From contig CAWJAJ010000006.1 of assembly GCA_963840805.1 (NCBI GenBank), forward strand, positions 1 through 64,000: a DNA stretch of 64,000 nt, in the 5' to 3' direction. Position 1 is the first letter of the stretch. Each line of letters opens with the position of its first letter. The notes under the pieces were generated by a model. The model was not told the origin of the DNA. It made no database searches and was given only the letters and a program-made list of their open reading frames with translations. Of this stretch, positions 34,644-43,000 are shown in pieces. The stretch is from CADEEN01 sp963840805 (lineage in GTDB: Bacteria; Pseudomonadota; Gammaproteobacteria; Burkholderiales; Burkholderiaceae_C). The translations under genes were made by a program, and so were the position numbers.

Positions 34644-35810
34644 TCACCTGACCCATTCCGAATGCGGCTGCGGCACGCTGGCCTGCGCCCGCTGCACGAA
34701 GGCCGCGATGCGTTCGGGCGAGACGTTGACGCCACCCACCCCCGCCAGATAACCGTGGATGCGCGGCGCCCGGTCGATGCCGTACAGCGCGGCACGCAAC
34801 TCCTGGTGCAGCACGCCGCCGTGGCCGGGCGAGTGGTTGCGGTCGAGCACGACCACGTCGGCCAAGCCATTGATCGCGGCCAGCGCCGCGCGCAGTGCCG
34901 CCGCCGGCAGCGGCCGGAACAGGCGCAGCTTCAGCAGGCCGACGGCCAGGCCGTCGTCGCGCATCGCGTCGACGGCGTCGCGCGCGGTGCCGCACAGGCT
35001 GCCCATGCTGACGATGACGACGGCCGCGCCGTCGCAGCGGTAGCGCTCCAGCACGCCCCAGCTGCGACCGGTGCGTTCGGCCCAGGCGCGGTCCGCGTCG
35101 GCGGCCAACTCGGGCACGCGCGCCATCGCGGCCTCGATGTCCTGGCGATGGCGGTAGAACATGTCCTGCGTGACGACGTTGCCCCACGATGACGGATGGG
35201 CCGTGTCCAGCCGCTGCGGCGGCGCGAACGGCGGCAGGTAGGCATCGACCAGCGCCTGCGCCGGCACGCTGACGGGCTCCAGCGAATGCGAGACGTAGAA
35301 CGCATCGAGATTGACCATGGCCGGCAGCAGCACCTGCTCGGCGACGCGATAGGCCTGGATCACGCTGTCCAGCGCCTCCTGGGCCGTCTCGACGTAGAAC
35401 TGGATCCAGCCGGTGTCGCGCTGCGCCAGGCTGTCGGTCTGGTCGGGCCAGAAGGCCCACGGCGAGGCCACCGTGCGGTTGACGTTGGCCATCACGATCG
35501 GCGCGCGCGCCCCACTGGCGTAGTGCAGCAGCTCGTGCATCAGCAGCAGTCCCTGCGACGCGGTGGCCGTGAACACGCGCACGCCGGCCAGCGAGGCCGG
35601 GATGCAGGCCGACATCACCGAGTGTTCGGACTCGGGGGTGATGATCTCGGCGTCGAACTGGCCCTCGGCCTGGAAGGCGGTGAGCTGTTCCAGCACCGGT
35701 GTCTGCGGCGTGATCGGATAGACCGGCACCACCTTCGGCCGCGCCAGCCGGGCCGCCCACGCCACCGCGTGGTTGCCGGTCAGCAGCATCGGCTTGTCCG
35801 CTGTGCTCAT
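34644..35810 (-). CDS. padG: 2-oxoacid oxidoreductase alpha subunit
   Basis: An intact 388-residue PorA-like subunit: VVPVYPITPQTPVLEQLTAF near residue 27, EIITPESEHSVMSACIPASL near residue 55 and FTATASQGLLLMHELLHYAS near residue 80, all typical of the pyruvate/phenylglyoxylate alpha chain. With beta and gamma it decarboxylates a 2-oxoacid to an acyl-CoA. Phenylglyoxylate to benzoyl-CoA fits the aromatic context, while pyruvate or 2-oxoglutarate oxidation to feed ferredoxin to Hcr is the alternative. A 97-bp GC-rich spacer separates it from the upstream gene. Confidence 0.78.
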   Translation of the reverse strand: MSTADKPMLLTGNHAVAWAARLARPKVVPVYPITPQTPVLEQLTAFQAEGQFDAEIITPESEHSVMSACIPASLAGVRVFTATASQGLLLMHELLHYASGARAPIVMANVNRTVASPWAFWPDQTDSLAQRDTGWIQFYVETAQEALDSVIQAYRVAEQVLLPAMVNLDAFYVSHSLEPVSVPAQALVDAYLPPFAPPQRLDTAHPSSWGNVVTQDMFYRHRQDIEAAMARVPELAADADRAWAERTGRSWGVLERYRCDGAAVVIVSMGSLCGTARDAVDAMRDDGLAVGLLKLRLFRPLPAAALRAALAAINGLADVVVLDRNHSPGHGGVLHQELRAALYGIDRAPRIHGYLAGVGGVNVSPERIAAFVQRAQASVPQPHSEWVR

Positions 35811-35907
35811 GGGGCCCCCTTGTCGCTGCGCGCCGTCCCCCAGGGTCCCGTAGGGGCCCCCGAGTGGCCCTTGGGGAGTGAGCGCCTTCGGAGCGGCCGT
35901 GCGGCGC

Positions 35908-37557
35908 TCATCTCAATTCCTCCTGCATCGCCATCGAGCCGGTCGGGCACTCCTTGACGCACACGCCGCAGCCCTTGCAATAGTCGGTCAGCACCCGGTA
36001 GCCGGTGCCGGCGCGCTGCACCGCGAGGTCGGGGCAGTAGGTGATGCAGTTGTCGCAATGGGTGCAGGTGCCGCAGGAGAAGCAGCGCGCGGCCTCGGCG
36101 AGCGCCTGTTCGATGGCCAGGCCGAGCTGCACTTCGCCGCCGTCGGCCAGGCGCTCGGACACCGCCAGCCGGTGTTCAGCGGCACGCGGCTGCGTCGGGT
36201 GGTAGTGCAGGTTGATCGCCTCCAGCGGCACCAGCGGTGGCGCGGCCGGCGCCGCGACATCGGGGCCGGTGCGCGCGTTCAGCCGGCGGTCGATCGCCAA
36301 CGCCGCACGCTCGCCCATGCCGATGGCCTCGGAGACGAAGCGCGCCGAACTGGTCAGGTCGCCGCCGGCCCAGACGCCTTCGATGCCGGTGGCGCCGACC
36401 GCGTCGGTCGCGAGCAGCGGGCCGTCGCCGCCGATGGCGCCGGCCAGCGGCGTCAGGTCCGGGTCCTGGCCGATCGAACTGACGATCGCGTCGGCTTCGA
36501 GCGTGAAGCCGCTGCCGCCCCGCGGCGTGACCGTGAACTGGCCGCGCTGCAAGCCGGGCTCGAAGTGCACGCGCACGCAATCCAGCCGCAGGCCGCCATC
36601 GCCACCGGCTTCGCTGACGCTGCGCAGCATCGCCGCATCGACCAGCGCGATGCCTTCCTCGAGCGCTTCGACGACCTCCTCGCGCTGCGCCGGCATGGCC
36701 GGCTCGGCTTCGAGGGCCAGGATCGTCACCACGTGCCCGGCGCGACGTGCGCTGCGCGCCACGTCGAGCGCGGCGCTGCCGCCACCGACCACCACCACGC
36801 GTCGGCCGAGCGCCGGCGGCGCGCCCTGGCTCGTGCGCGCCAGGTACTCCGCGCCGTCGACGGCCCATGGGCGGCCGTAGTCGAGTTGCGGCAGCCGCTT
36901 CTGGCGCCGCGCGCCGTAGGCCAGGTAAACCGCGTCGAAAGCCGCGCGCATCTCGGCCAGGCCCTGCGGCGTGGCCAGCGGCTGGCCGCAACGCACTTCG
37001 ACACCCAGCGCCACGATGCGCGCGATCTCGCCGTCGAGCACGCGTCGCGCCAGGCGGTACGGCGGAATGCCATAGCGCATCAGCCCGCCGAGCTCGGGCT
37101 GCGACTCGAACAGCGTGACCGCGTAACCCCGCCGCCGCAGTTGATAGGCGGCCGACAGGCCCGACGGCCCGCCGCCGACCACCGCGATGCGTTCGCGGCG
37201 CGGCGCTGGGGCAGGCGGGTACGACCAGCCGCGTTCGAGTGCGACATCGCCGACGTGGCGTTCGAGCTTGCAGATCGAAATCGCCTCGTCGTAGCCGGCG
37301 CGGTTGCAGGCGTTCTCGCAGGGGTGGTGGCAGATGCGGCCGGTGATGGCGGGGAAGGGGTTGTGGCGCGACAGCGTCTGCCACGCGGCATCGACGTCGC
37401 CGGCGCGCGCCTGGCCGATCCACTCGGCGATGTCGCCGTGCACCGGGCAGGCGGCGTGGCACGGCGAGGGTGCATCAACATGCCGGGCCAGCGCCGCGCG
37501 CCAGGTGCCGGTCTTGATGGCGGCCGTGCTGGCCGTGGTCCAGATCGACGGCATCAT
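35908..37557 (-). CDS. padH: fused NAD(P)H:acceptor flavoprotein and 2[4Fe-4S] ferredoxin subunit
   Basis: A 549-residue protein in one frame. The N-terminus has a GltD-type cysteine cluster (CHAACPVHGDI ... CHHPCENACNRAG), then FAD binding AVVGGGPSGLSAAYQLRRRG, NAD(P) binding VVVVGGGSAALDVARSARRA and the GVWAGGDLTSSARFVSEAIG motif. The last 90 residues form a ferredoxin-like domain: CFSCGTCTHCDNCITYCPD and CKGCGVCVKECPTGSM. In the Azoarcus evansii phenylglyoxylate dehydrogenase the flavoprotein and ferredoxin are separate subunits; here they appear fused. ATG 37557 overlaps the gamma stop as ATGA. Confidence 0.78.
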   Translation of the reverse strand: MMPSIWTTASTAAIKTGTWRAALARHVDAPSPCHAACPVHGDIAEWIGQARAGDVDAAWQTLSRHNPFPAITGRICHHPCENACNRAGYDEAISICKLERHVGDVALERGWSYPPAPAPRRERIAVVGGGPSGLSAAYQLRRRGYAVTLFESQPELGGLMRYGIPPYRLARRVLDGEIARIVALGVEVRCGQPLATPQGLAEMRAAFDAVYLAYGARRQKRLPQLDYGRPWAVDGAEYLARTSQGAPPALGRRVVVVGGGSAALDVARSARRAGHVVTILALEAEPAMPAQREEVVEALEEGIALVDAAMLRSVSEAGGDGGLRLDCVRVHFEPGLQRGQFTVTPRGGSGFTLEADAIVSSIGQDPDLTPLAGAIGGDGPLLATDAVGATGIEGVWAGGDLTSSARFVSEAIGMGERAALAIDRRLNARTGPDVAAPAAPPLVPLEAINLHYHPTQPRAAEHRLAVSERLADGGEVQLGLAIEQALAEAARCFSCGTCTHCDNCITYCPDLAVQRAGTGYRVLTDYCKGCGVCVKECPTGSMAMQEELR

Positions 37558-38195
37558 GACAACCCCTCGCCCGATGGATACATCGGACGGTCCCCCGAGG
37601 GGACGCGGGCCGGCTTGGGGCGGCCCGGCGCTCGGCCCGCCACTTCGCTCTCGCGCAGTTGTTCGTCGACGAGGCGATAGCCCTCTTCGCAGGCGGCGAT
37701 GTTCTCGTCGTGCATCTTGGGCGCCTGCTCGGTCAGCGTGCGTTCCATCACGTCGAGCGGTGGTGCCGCCAGCGCGCGTGCGAACGCACCGAGCAGCGCC
37801 GAGTTGACGATGCGCCCGAGGCCATTGCGGCGCGCGATCGCGAGGCCGTCGACCGGGATCACCCGGTAACCGGGCAAGGTCGACGCGATCTGTTCGGCGC
37901 TGCGGGCCGAATTGACGACGATCAGCGTGTCGGCGTGCGCCGTCGCCAGCAACCGGCCTTCGAGCAGGCTGGCGTCGAAGCACAGGATGGCATCGGCGCG
38001 TTCGATGTCGCAGCGCAGCCGCACCGGCCGGTCGTCGACGCGCAGGGTCGAGCTCACCGGCGTGCCGCGGCGCGCGCCGCCGTAGCTGGCAAAGCATTGC
38101 ACCTGGCGCCCCTGCGCGAAGAAGGCCATCGCCAGCAGGTTGCCTGCCGTCTGCGCGCCCTGGCCGCCGCGGCCCTGGATGATGATCTGCAGCAC
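37554..38195 (-). CDS. padE: 2-oxoacid oxidoreductase gamma subunit
   Basis: A 213-residue PorG-like subunit beginning at GTG 38195, chosen because AGGAGG lies 7 bp upstream and the conserved start VLQIIIQGRGGQGAQTAGNL follows at once. Further landmarks are CFASYGGARRGTPVSSTLRV and IVNSALLGAFARALAAPPLD. It completes the oxidoreductase and is first in the operon (gamma, flavoprotein/ferredoxin, alpha, beta). The last about 25 residues are encoded by a GC-rich repeat-like stretch and may be variable. Confidence 0.78.
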   Translation of the reverse strand: MLQIIIQGRGGQGAQTAGNLLAMAFFAQGRQVQCFASYGGARRGTPVSSTLRVDDRPVRLRCDIERADAILCFDASLLEGRLLATAHADTLIVVNSARSAEQIASTLPGYRVIPVDGLAIARRNGLGRIVNSALLGAFARALAAPPLDVMERTLTEQAPKMHDENIAACEEGYRLVDEQLRESEVAGRAPGRPKPARVPSGDRPMYPSGEGLS

Positions 38196-38305
38196 GCCGT
38201 GCCTCCTTGCCGGGCCGCCCGTGCCCGGGTGGCTCGCGTGCAATCTAGCGCTCGGCTTGGCATCCGTCGAATTGATAGTCAGAATCCGGGCCATTCACGA
38301 AACGG
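38196..38305. promoter_or_regulatory. divergent promoter region between padE and the LysR gene
   Basis: A 110-bp region serving both genes. ATTGATAGTCAGAAT (about 38272-38286) has the T-N11-A shape and ATT/AAT ends expected of a LysR operator. Divergent placement next to the regulated operon is usual for LysR regulators. Confidence 0.4.
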
Positions 38306-39238
38306 ATGTCGATGAACTTCCGCCAACTCGACCTCAATCTGCTGCGCGTGCTGTGCGCGGTGCACCGCAGCGGTTCGGTGACCGAAGCCGGGCGCCAGCT
38401 GGCGCTGTCGCAGCCGGCGACGAGCAACGCGCTGGCGCGCCTGAGGCGCTGGTTCGACGACGAACTCTTCGTGCGCTCGCCCACCGGCCTGCATCCGACG
38501 CGGCTGGCGCAGCGCATCGCGCCGCTGGTGGCGGCGCACCTGCGCGATCTCGAATCGGCGCTGGCCAGCGGCGAGAGCTTCGAGCCGGCGCGCAGCGGCG
38601 TGCACTGGCGCCTGTCGCTGTCTGACCTGGGCGAGATGATGTTCCTGCCCCCGCTGGCCCGCGCGCTGCGCAGCGAGTCACCGCTGAGCCAGGTCTCGAA
38701 CGTCGCGGTGAATGCGGCGCAGGTCAGCGCAGCGCTCGAGGCGCGCGAGGTCGATCTGGCCATCGGCATCCTGCCGCCGGCGCATATCGGCATCGACAGC
38801 GAGTCGCTCTTTCACGAGCGCTTCGTCGCCATCACCGGCAGCCCATGGCGGCCGGCGGTGGGCCGTGCCGGCAAGACGCTGACCACCGAGCAACTGTCGC
38901 GCGCCGCGCTGGCGGTCGCGGCACCGACGGCGACCTTCCACGGCAGCGTCGAACGCATGCTGACGCGCCTGCACCTGAGCGACCGCGCCGCCGTGCGCGC
39001 GCGCCACTACGGCGCGCTGCCGGAGCTGGTGACCTGCACCGACCTGATGGCTATCGTGCCGCAGATGTTCGCCGCCTCGCTGGCGACCCGCTACGCCGTG
39101 CGCGTGTGGGAGCTGCCGGGCCACGGCCCGCGCTACGACGTGCGCATGGTGTGGCACCAGAGTGCCTCGCGCGACCCGGCGCAGGCCTGGCTGCGCGACC
39201 GCGTGCGGCAACTGTTCGCGCGGCGCAGTGATGCCTAG
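38306..39238 (+). CDS. LysR-family regulator of the adjacent operon
   Basis: A 310-residue LysR-type protein with the N-terminal helix-turn-helix (SGSVTEAGRQLALSQPATSN, then ALARLRRWFDDELFVRSPTG) of the NodD/NahR-like group and a complete co-inducer domain. NahR relatives sense aromatic acids, consistent with control of the divergent oxidoreductase operon. ATG 38306 or 38312 could be the start. The effector is unknown. Confidence 0.78.
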   Translation: MSMNFRQLDLNLLRVLCAVHRSGSVTEAGRQLALSQPATSNALARLRRWFDDELFVRSPTGLHPTRLAQRIAPLVAAHLRDLESALASGESFEPARSGVHWRLSLSDLGEMMFLPPLARALRSESPLSQVSNVAVNAAQVSAALEAREVDLAIGILPPAHIGIDSESLFHERFVAITGSPWRPAVGRAGKTLTTEQLSRAALAVAAPTATFHGSVERMLTRLHLSDRAAVRARHYGALPELVTCTDLMAIVPQMFAASLATRYAVRVWELPGHGPRYDVRMVWHQSASRDPAQAWLRDRVRQLFARRSDA

Positions 39239-39259
39239 CAGGCGCCGGCCCGGCGGCGC

Positions 39260-39775
39260 TCAGCGCGCGCGGCGGCGGTAGGTCACGAACGCGAACGGCG
39301 TGCCGTCGGCCGCGCGGTGCGATTCGCGCGCGGTTTCGGCGAACGCGGCGCGGTCGACGGCGGGGAAGAAGGCGTCGGCCCCTTCGAACACGGCATCGAT
39401 CTCGGTCAGCATCAGTTCGTCGGCGCGGGGAAGCGCCAGCGCGTACAACTCGCCGCCGCCGATCACGAACACGCGCGCGGCATCGGCGGCGAGCGCCAAG
39501 GCGGCGTCGAGCGAAGGCGCGGGCACGGCGCCGTCGGCGTGCCAGGCCGGGTCGCGCGTGACGACGACGTTGCGCCGGCCCGGCAGCGGGCGAAAGCGCG
39601 CGGGCAGCGAATCCCAGGTCTTGCGCCCCATGATCACCGGGCAGCCCATCGTGACGCGACGGAAGTGGCGCTGGTCCTCGCCCTCGTGCCACAGCAAGGC
39701 ACCACCGCGGCCGATCGCCCCGTGCCGGTCGACGGCGGCGATCAGCACCAGGGCCGGGCAGGGGGTGGCGGTCAT
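39260..39775 (-). CDS. folA: dihydrofolate reductase
   Basis: A 171-residue DHFR: LIAAVDRHGAIGRGGALLWH, then GEDQRHFRRVTMGCPVIMGR with the catalytic Asp, RKTWDSLP, and VFVIGGGELYALALPRADEL. It reduces dihydrofolate with NADPH. The usual Leu-Pro before the Asp-containing helix is Glu-Gly, which may be a lineage feature. ATG 39775 overlaps the stop of the upstream transporter gene. Confidence 0.92.
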   Translation of the reverse strand: MTATPCPALVLIAAVDRHGAIGRGGALLWHEGEDQRHFRRVTMGCPVIMGRKTWDSLPARFRPLPGRRNVVVTRDPAWHADGAVPAPSLDAALALAADAARVFVIGGGELYALALPRADELMLTEIDAVFEGADAFFPAVDRAAFAETARESHRAADGTPFAFVTYRRRAR

Positions 39776-40680
39776 CGCGGCGGATTGTCGCCGCTGTGCC
39801 GTGCCGGCCGGCTGGCGCCGGTGGCAGCAGCGATCGCCGCGACGACGAACAGCGCGGCCAGCCAATCGGTCGGCTGCGGGATCTCGCCGACCAGCGCCGT
39901 GGCCGTGGCGATGCCCACCAGCGGCACGGCCATCACCGAGAACGCGCTGGCCTGCGCAGGCAGCTCGCGCGCGAGGCCGAACCAGATGATTTGCGCATAG
40001 CCGAAGTTGAGGAACACGCCGTAGGCCAGCGACCACCACGTCGCCGCGTGCCAGGTGCGCCAGGCCGGCGGCGCCTCGGCCAGCGGCGCGACGGCCCAGA
40101 AGAACAGCGAGCCGAGCACCATCATCCACACCGTCACCGACTCGGTCGGCATCGCGAGCGACGTGCGCCGCATGGCCTGCGTGCCCAGCGCCCAGCACAG
40201 CGCCGCCGCCTGCAACCACAGCACGCCGATCGGCCGGCCCGTCAGGGCGTTCAACTCGTTGGCGGCGAGCAAGCCCACCGCAATGATGGCCGAGGCCACC
40301 GCGATCCAGGCCCGCACCGTCATACGCTCGCGAAACAGGGCGACGCCGAGCAACACCGTCCAGACCGGCATCGTGAAGGCCAGGATGCCGGCGCGGCCGG
40401 CCGGCAGTTGCGCCAGGCCGATGATCGAACACAGGTGCCAGCCGACGATGTTGGGCAGCGCCAGCGCGGCGACGCGCCAGGCGCTGGCGCCGGTCAGGCG
40501 CAGGTCGACGCCGCGCAAGCCGAAGAACAGCAGCAGCGTCAGCGTGCCGCCGCTCATCGTGATGGCCCTGAAGTGCAAGGGGCTGACCTCGCGCAGCGAG
40601 AACTTCATCATCGGCCAGTTCAGGCCCCACATCAGCGTCAGGGCTGCGAGCAGCAGCCATTGGCGGCGCGTCAGCGTCAT
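39772..40680 (-). CDS. EamA (DMT) family transporter, second copy
   Basis: A 302-residue protein with ten membrane helices in two EamA repeats, starting LAALTLMWGLNWPMMKFSLR and with FLNFGYAQIIWFGLARELPA in the second half. DMT exporters move small metabolites; the substrate is unknown. It overlaps both the preceding EamA gene and folA by ATGA, so the three are co-translated. Confidence 0.85.
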   Translation of the reverse strand: MTLTRRQWLLLAALTLMWGLNWPMMKFSLREVSPLHFRAITMSGGTLTLLLFFGLRGVDLRLTGASAWRVAALALPNIVGWHLCSIIGLAQLPAGRAGILAFTMPVWTVLLGVALFRERMTVRAWIAVASAIIAVGLLAANELNALTGRPIGVLWLQAAALCWALGTQAMRRTSLAMPTESVTVWMMVLGSLFFWAVAPLAEAPPAWRTWHAATWWSLAYGVFLNFGYAQIIWFGLARELPAQASAFSVMAVPLVGIATATALVGEIPQPTDWLAALFVVAAIAAATGASRPARHSGDNPPR

Positions 40681-41597
40681 CGCGTGCGCCCGGCCGAGAC
40701 GGCGATGCCGGCGACGATCAACGCGAAGGCCAGCGCGTGGTAGCCGCGCGGCGCATCGCGCAGCAGCAGCGCCGACAGCAGCGCGGCGAACAGCGGCGTC
40801 AGGTTGGCGAAGAAGGCCGCCAGCGCCGGGCCGCCGAGGGCCACGCCGAGGCCCCAGCAGCGGTAGGCCACGATCGACGGCCCGATGGCGACGAACAGCA
40901 GCGCGGCCCAGACCCAGGCGTTGGCCCAGTCGATGGCCGCGGGCGGCATCAGCAGCGCTTCGCCGGCCGCGGCGGCGCCGGCCGCGAGCAGCCCGAACAG
41001 CATCTGCACCAGCAGCAGGCCGGCCCAGCCCCAGGCCTGCAGCGCCGCACGCTCGGGCGGCCTCAGCCACGCCGGCGGCTGCGCCAGCAGCCAGCTGTAC
41101 ACCGCCCACGACAGCGCGGCGACGAGGATGTAGCCGTCGCCCGCCACCAGCTCGAACTGGGCCAGCGTGGACCACGAGCCGCGCGAGACGACCAGCACCA
41201 CGCCGGCCAGCGACAGCAGCGCGCCGACGATCTGGCGCGGCACGGGCCGCTGGCCGAACGCCAGCGCGCCGACGGCCAGCATCCACAACGGGCCCGACGC
41301 GGCGATCAGCGTGACGTTCAGCGGCGTCGAGGTGGTCAGCGCCAGGTATTGCAATGCGTTGTAGGCGCCGACGCCGAGGCAGCCGATGGCCAGCAGGTAG
41401 GGCCAGCTCGCGGCGATCTCGCGCCGGCGGCGCAGCACCTGCCAGCCCAGCGGCGCGAGCAGCAGCGCCGCCAGCGCCCAGCGCAGCAGGTTCAGCGCCA
41501 GCGGGGGCACATGGCCGACCAGCAGGCGGCCGACCACGGCGTTGCCGGCCCACATCAGTGGTGGCACCGTCATCAGCAGCGCGGTGCGAACGTTCAC
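40677..41597 (-). CDS. EamA (DMT) family transporter, first copy
   Basis: A 306-residue ten-helix protein (TVPPLMWAGNAVVGRLLVGH at the start, ALSWAVYSWLLAQPPAWLRP in the middle). It belongs to the same family as its downstream neighbour but is clearly diverged. It starts at GTG 41597, overlapping the DUF2007 stop as GTGA, which supports GTG over upstream in-frame codons. Confidence 0.85.
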   Translation of the reverse strand: MNVRTALLMTVPPLMWAGNAVVGRLLVGHVPPLALNLLRWALAALLLAPLGWQVLRRRREIAASWPYLLAIGCLGVGAYNALQYLALTTSTPLNVTLIAASGPLWMLAVGALAFGQRPVPRQIVGALLSLAGVVLVVSRGSWSTLAQFELVAGDGYILVAALSWAVYSWLLAQPPAWLRPPERAALQAWGWAGLLLVQMLFGLLAAGAAAAGEALLMPPAAIDWANAWVWAALLFVAIGPSIVAYRCWGLGVALGGPALAAFFANLTPLFAALLSALLLRDAPRGYHALAFALIVAGIAVSAGRTR

Positions 41598-41899
41598 GCC
41601 GGCATCGCCGCGCCGCAGCGCCAGCACTGGTCGAAGGGGCCGTCGATGCGCTCGCCGCAGCCGCGGCAGGTCCAGTGCCGCCATGGCGGGTGCTGCAGCT
41701 GTGCGAGCAGGCTGCGCGCTTCAGCGAGGCGTGCGTCGTCGTGGATCCAGATCTCCGGCAGCGCCTGGTCGGGCGGGATTTCGCCGGCGATGCTGCTGGC
41801 GAAGGCCCGCTGCACGCTGGCTTCGAGCCCGGCCTGCTCGAGCATGTCGCACCACAGCGAGGCCAGTGCGAGGTTGGGGGCTTGGGCCAGGCGTTTCAT
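41594..41899 (-). CDS. DUF2007-like small protein with a C-terminal zinc ribbon
   Basis: A 101-residue protein. The N-terminal half (LASLWCDMLEQAGLEASVQR and LPEIWIHDDARLAEARSLLA) matches the DUF2007 putative signal-transducing fold. The C-terminus has two CxxC pairs, WTCRGCGERI and QCWRCGAAMP, forming a zinc ribbon. First gene of the four-gene folA operon. Confidence 0.75.
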   Translation of the reverse strand: MKRLAQAPNLALASLWCDMLEQAGLEASVQRAFASSIAGEIPPDQALPEIWIHDDARLAEARSLLAQLQHPPWRHWTCRGCGERIDGPFDQCWRCGAAMPA

Positions 41900-41981
41900 C
41901 GGTAGCACCATTCTCGCCGCCCCGGCGCGGCAGGGTTTGCGACGCTCGCGTAACCTAGGCGCCCTTGCACGGAGAGACACC

Positions 41982-42965
41982 ATGACCAAAGCCATCCAGA
42001 TCCAGCAATACGGCGGCCCCGAGGTGATGCACCTGGTCGATGTCGAGGTCGGCGCCCCGGGGCCGGGCGAAGTGCGCATCCGCCACCACGCCTGCGGCCT
42101 GAACTTCATCGACGTCTACCAGCGCACCGGCCTGTACGCCAACCCGCTGCCGCTGAGGCTGGGCATGGAAGGCGCCGGCGTGATCGAGGCGGTGGGCGAG
42201 GGCGTCACGCACCTGAAGGCGGGCGACCGCGCGGCCTACGCCAGCACCCCGCCGGGCAGCTACAGCGAGGTGCGCGTGATGCCGGCCAAGACGGTGTGCA
42301 AGCTGCCCGACGGCATTGCCTTCGACACCGCCGCCGGCATGATGCTGAAGGGCCTGACGGCGCAGTACCTGCTGAAGAAGACGCGGCCGGTCGAGGGCCT
42401 GCAGGCGGGCGACTTCGTGCTGTTCCATGCCGCGGCCGGCGGTGTCGGGCTGATCGCCTGCCAATGGGCCAAGGCGCTGGGCCTGCAGTTGATCGGCACC
42501 GCCGGCAGCGCCGCCAAGTGCGCGCTGGCGCTCGAGCATGGCGCGGCGCATGCGATCGACTACACGAAGGAGGACTTCGTCGCCCGCGTCAAGGCCATCA
42601 CCGGCGGCAAGGGCGTCAAGGTGGTCTACGACTCGATCGGCAAGGACACCTTCGACCAGGGCCTCGAGTGCCTGCAGCCGTTCGGGCTGATGGCGTGCTT
42701 CGGCAATGCCTCGGGGCCGGTGGCGCCGTTCTCACCGGGCGTGCTGGCGGCCAAGGGCTCGCTGTACCTGACACGGCAGACGCTGTTCACGCACATCGCC
42801 ACGCGCGAATCGGCGCAGGCGATGGCCGACGATCTGTTCGCGGTGGTGCTGTCCGGCGCGGTGAAGATCCGCATCGACCAGCGCTACCCGCTGGCCGACG
42901 TGGCGCAGGCGCACCGCGATCTGGAAGCACGCAAGACCACCGGTTCGACGGTGCTGATGCCCTGA
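41982..42965 (+). CDS. qor: quinone oxidoreductase (zeta-crystallin type)
   Basis: A 327-residue medium-chain reductase without zinc ligands. Landmarks are GPEVMHLVDVEVGAPGPGEV near residue 12, ACGLNFIDVYQRTGLY near residue 38 and the NADPH-binding HAAAGGVGLIACQWAKALG near residue 150. It reduces quinones by one electron with NADPH. It is divergent from the DUF2007-folA group. The length is typical. Confidence 0.92.
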   Translation: MTKAIQIQQYGGPEVMHLVDVEVGAPGPGEVRIRHHACGLNFIDVYQRTGLYANPLPLRLGMEGAGVIEAVGEGVTHLKAGDRAAYASTPPGSYSEVRVMPAKTVCKLPDGIAFDTAAGMMLKGLTAQYLLKKTRPVEGLQAGDFVLFHAAAGGVGLIACQWAKALGLQLIGTAGSAAKCALALEHGAAHAIDYTKEDFVARVKAITGGKGVKVVYDSIGKDTFDQGLECLQPFGLMACFGNASGPVAPFSPGVLAAKGSLYLTRQTLFTHIATRESAQAMADDLFAVVLSGAVKIRIDQRYPLADVAQAHRDLEARKTTGSTVLMP

Positions 42966-43000
42966 CGCCGCGGCTGCCCGGCGATCGCTAAGATGGCCGC

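Noticed and set aside
38196..38294. N-terminal extension of the gamma subunit to an upstream ATG
   Set aside because: AGGAGG is correctly spaced before GTG 38195 and the conserved core begins right there; the extension would occupy the divergent promoter.
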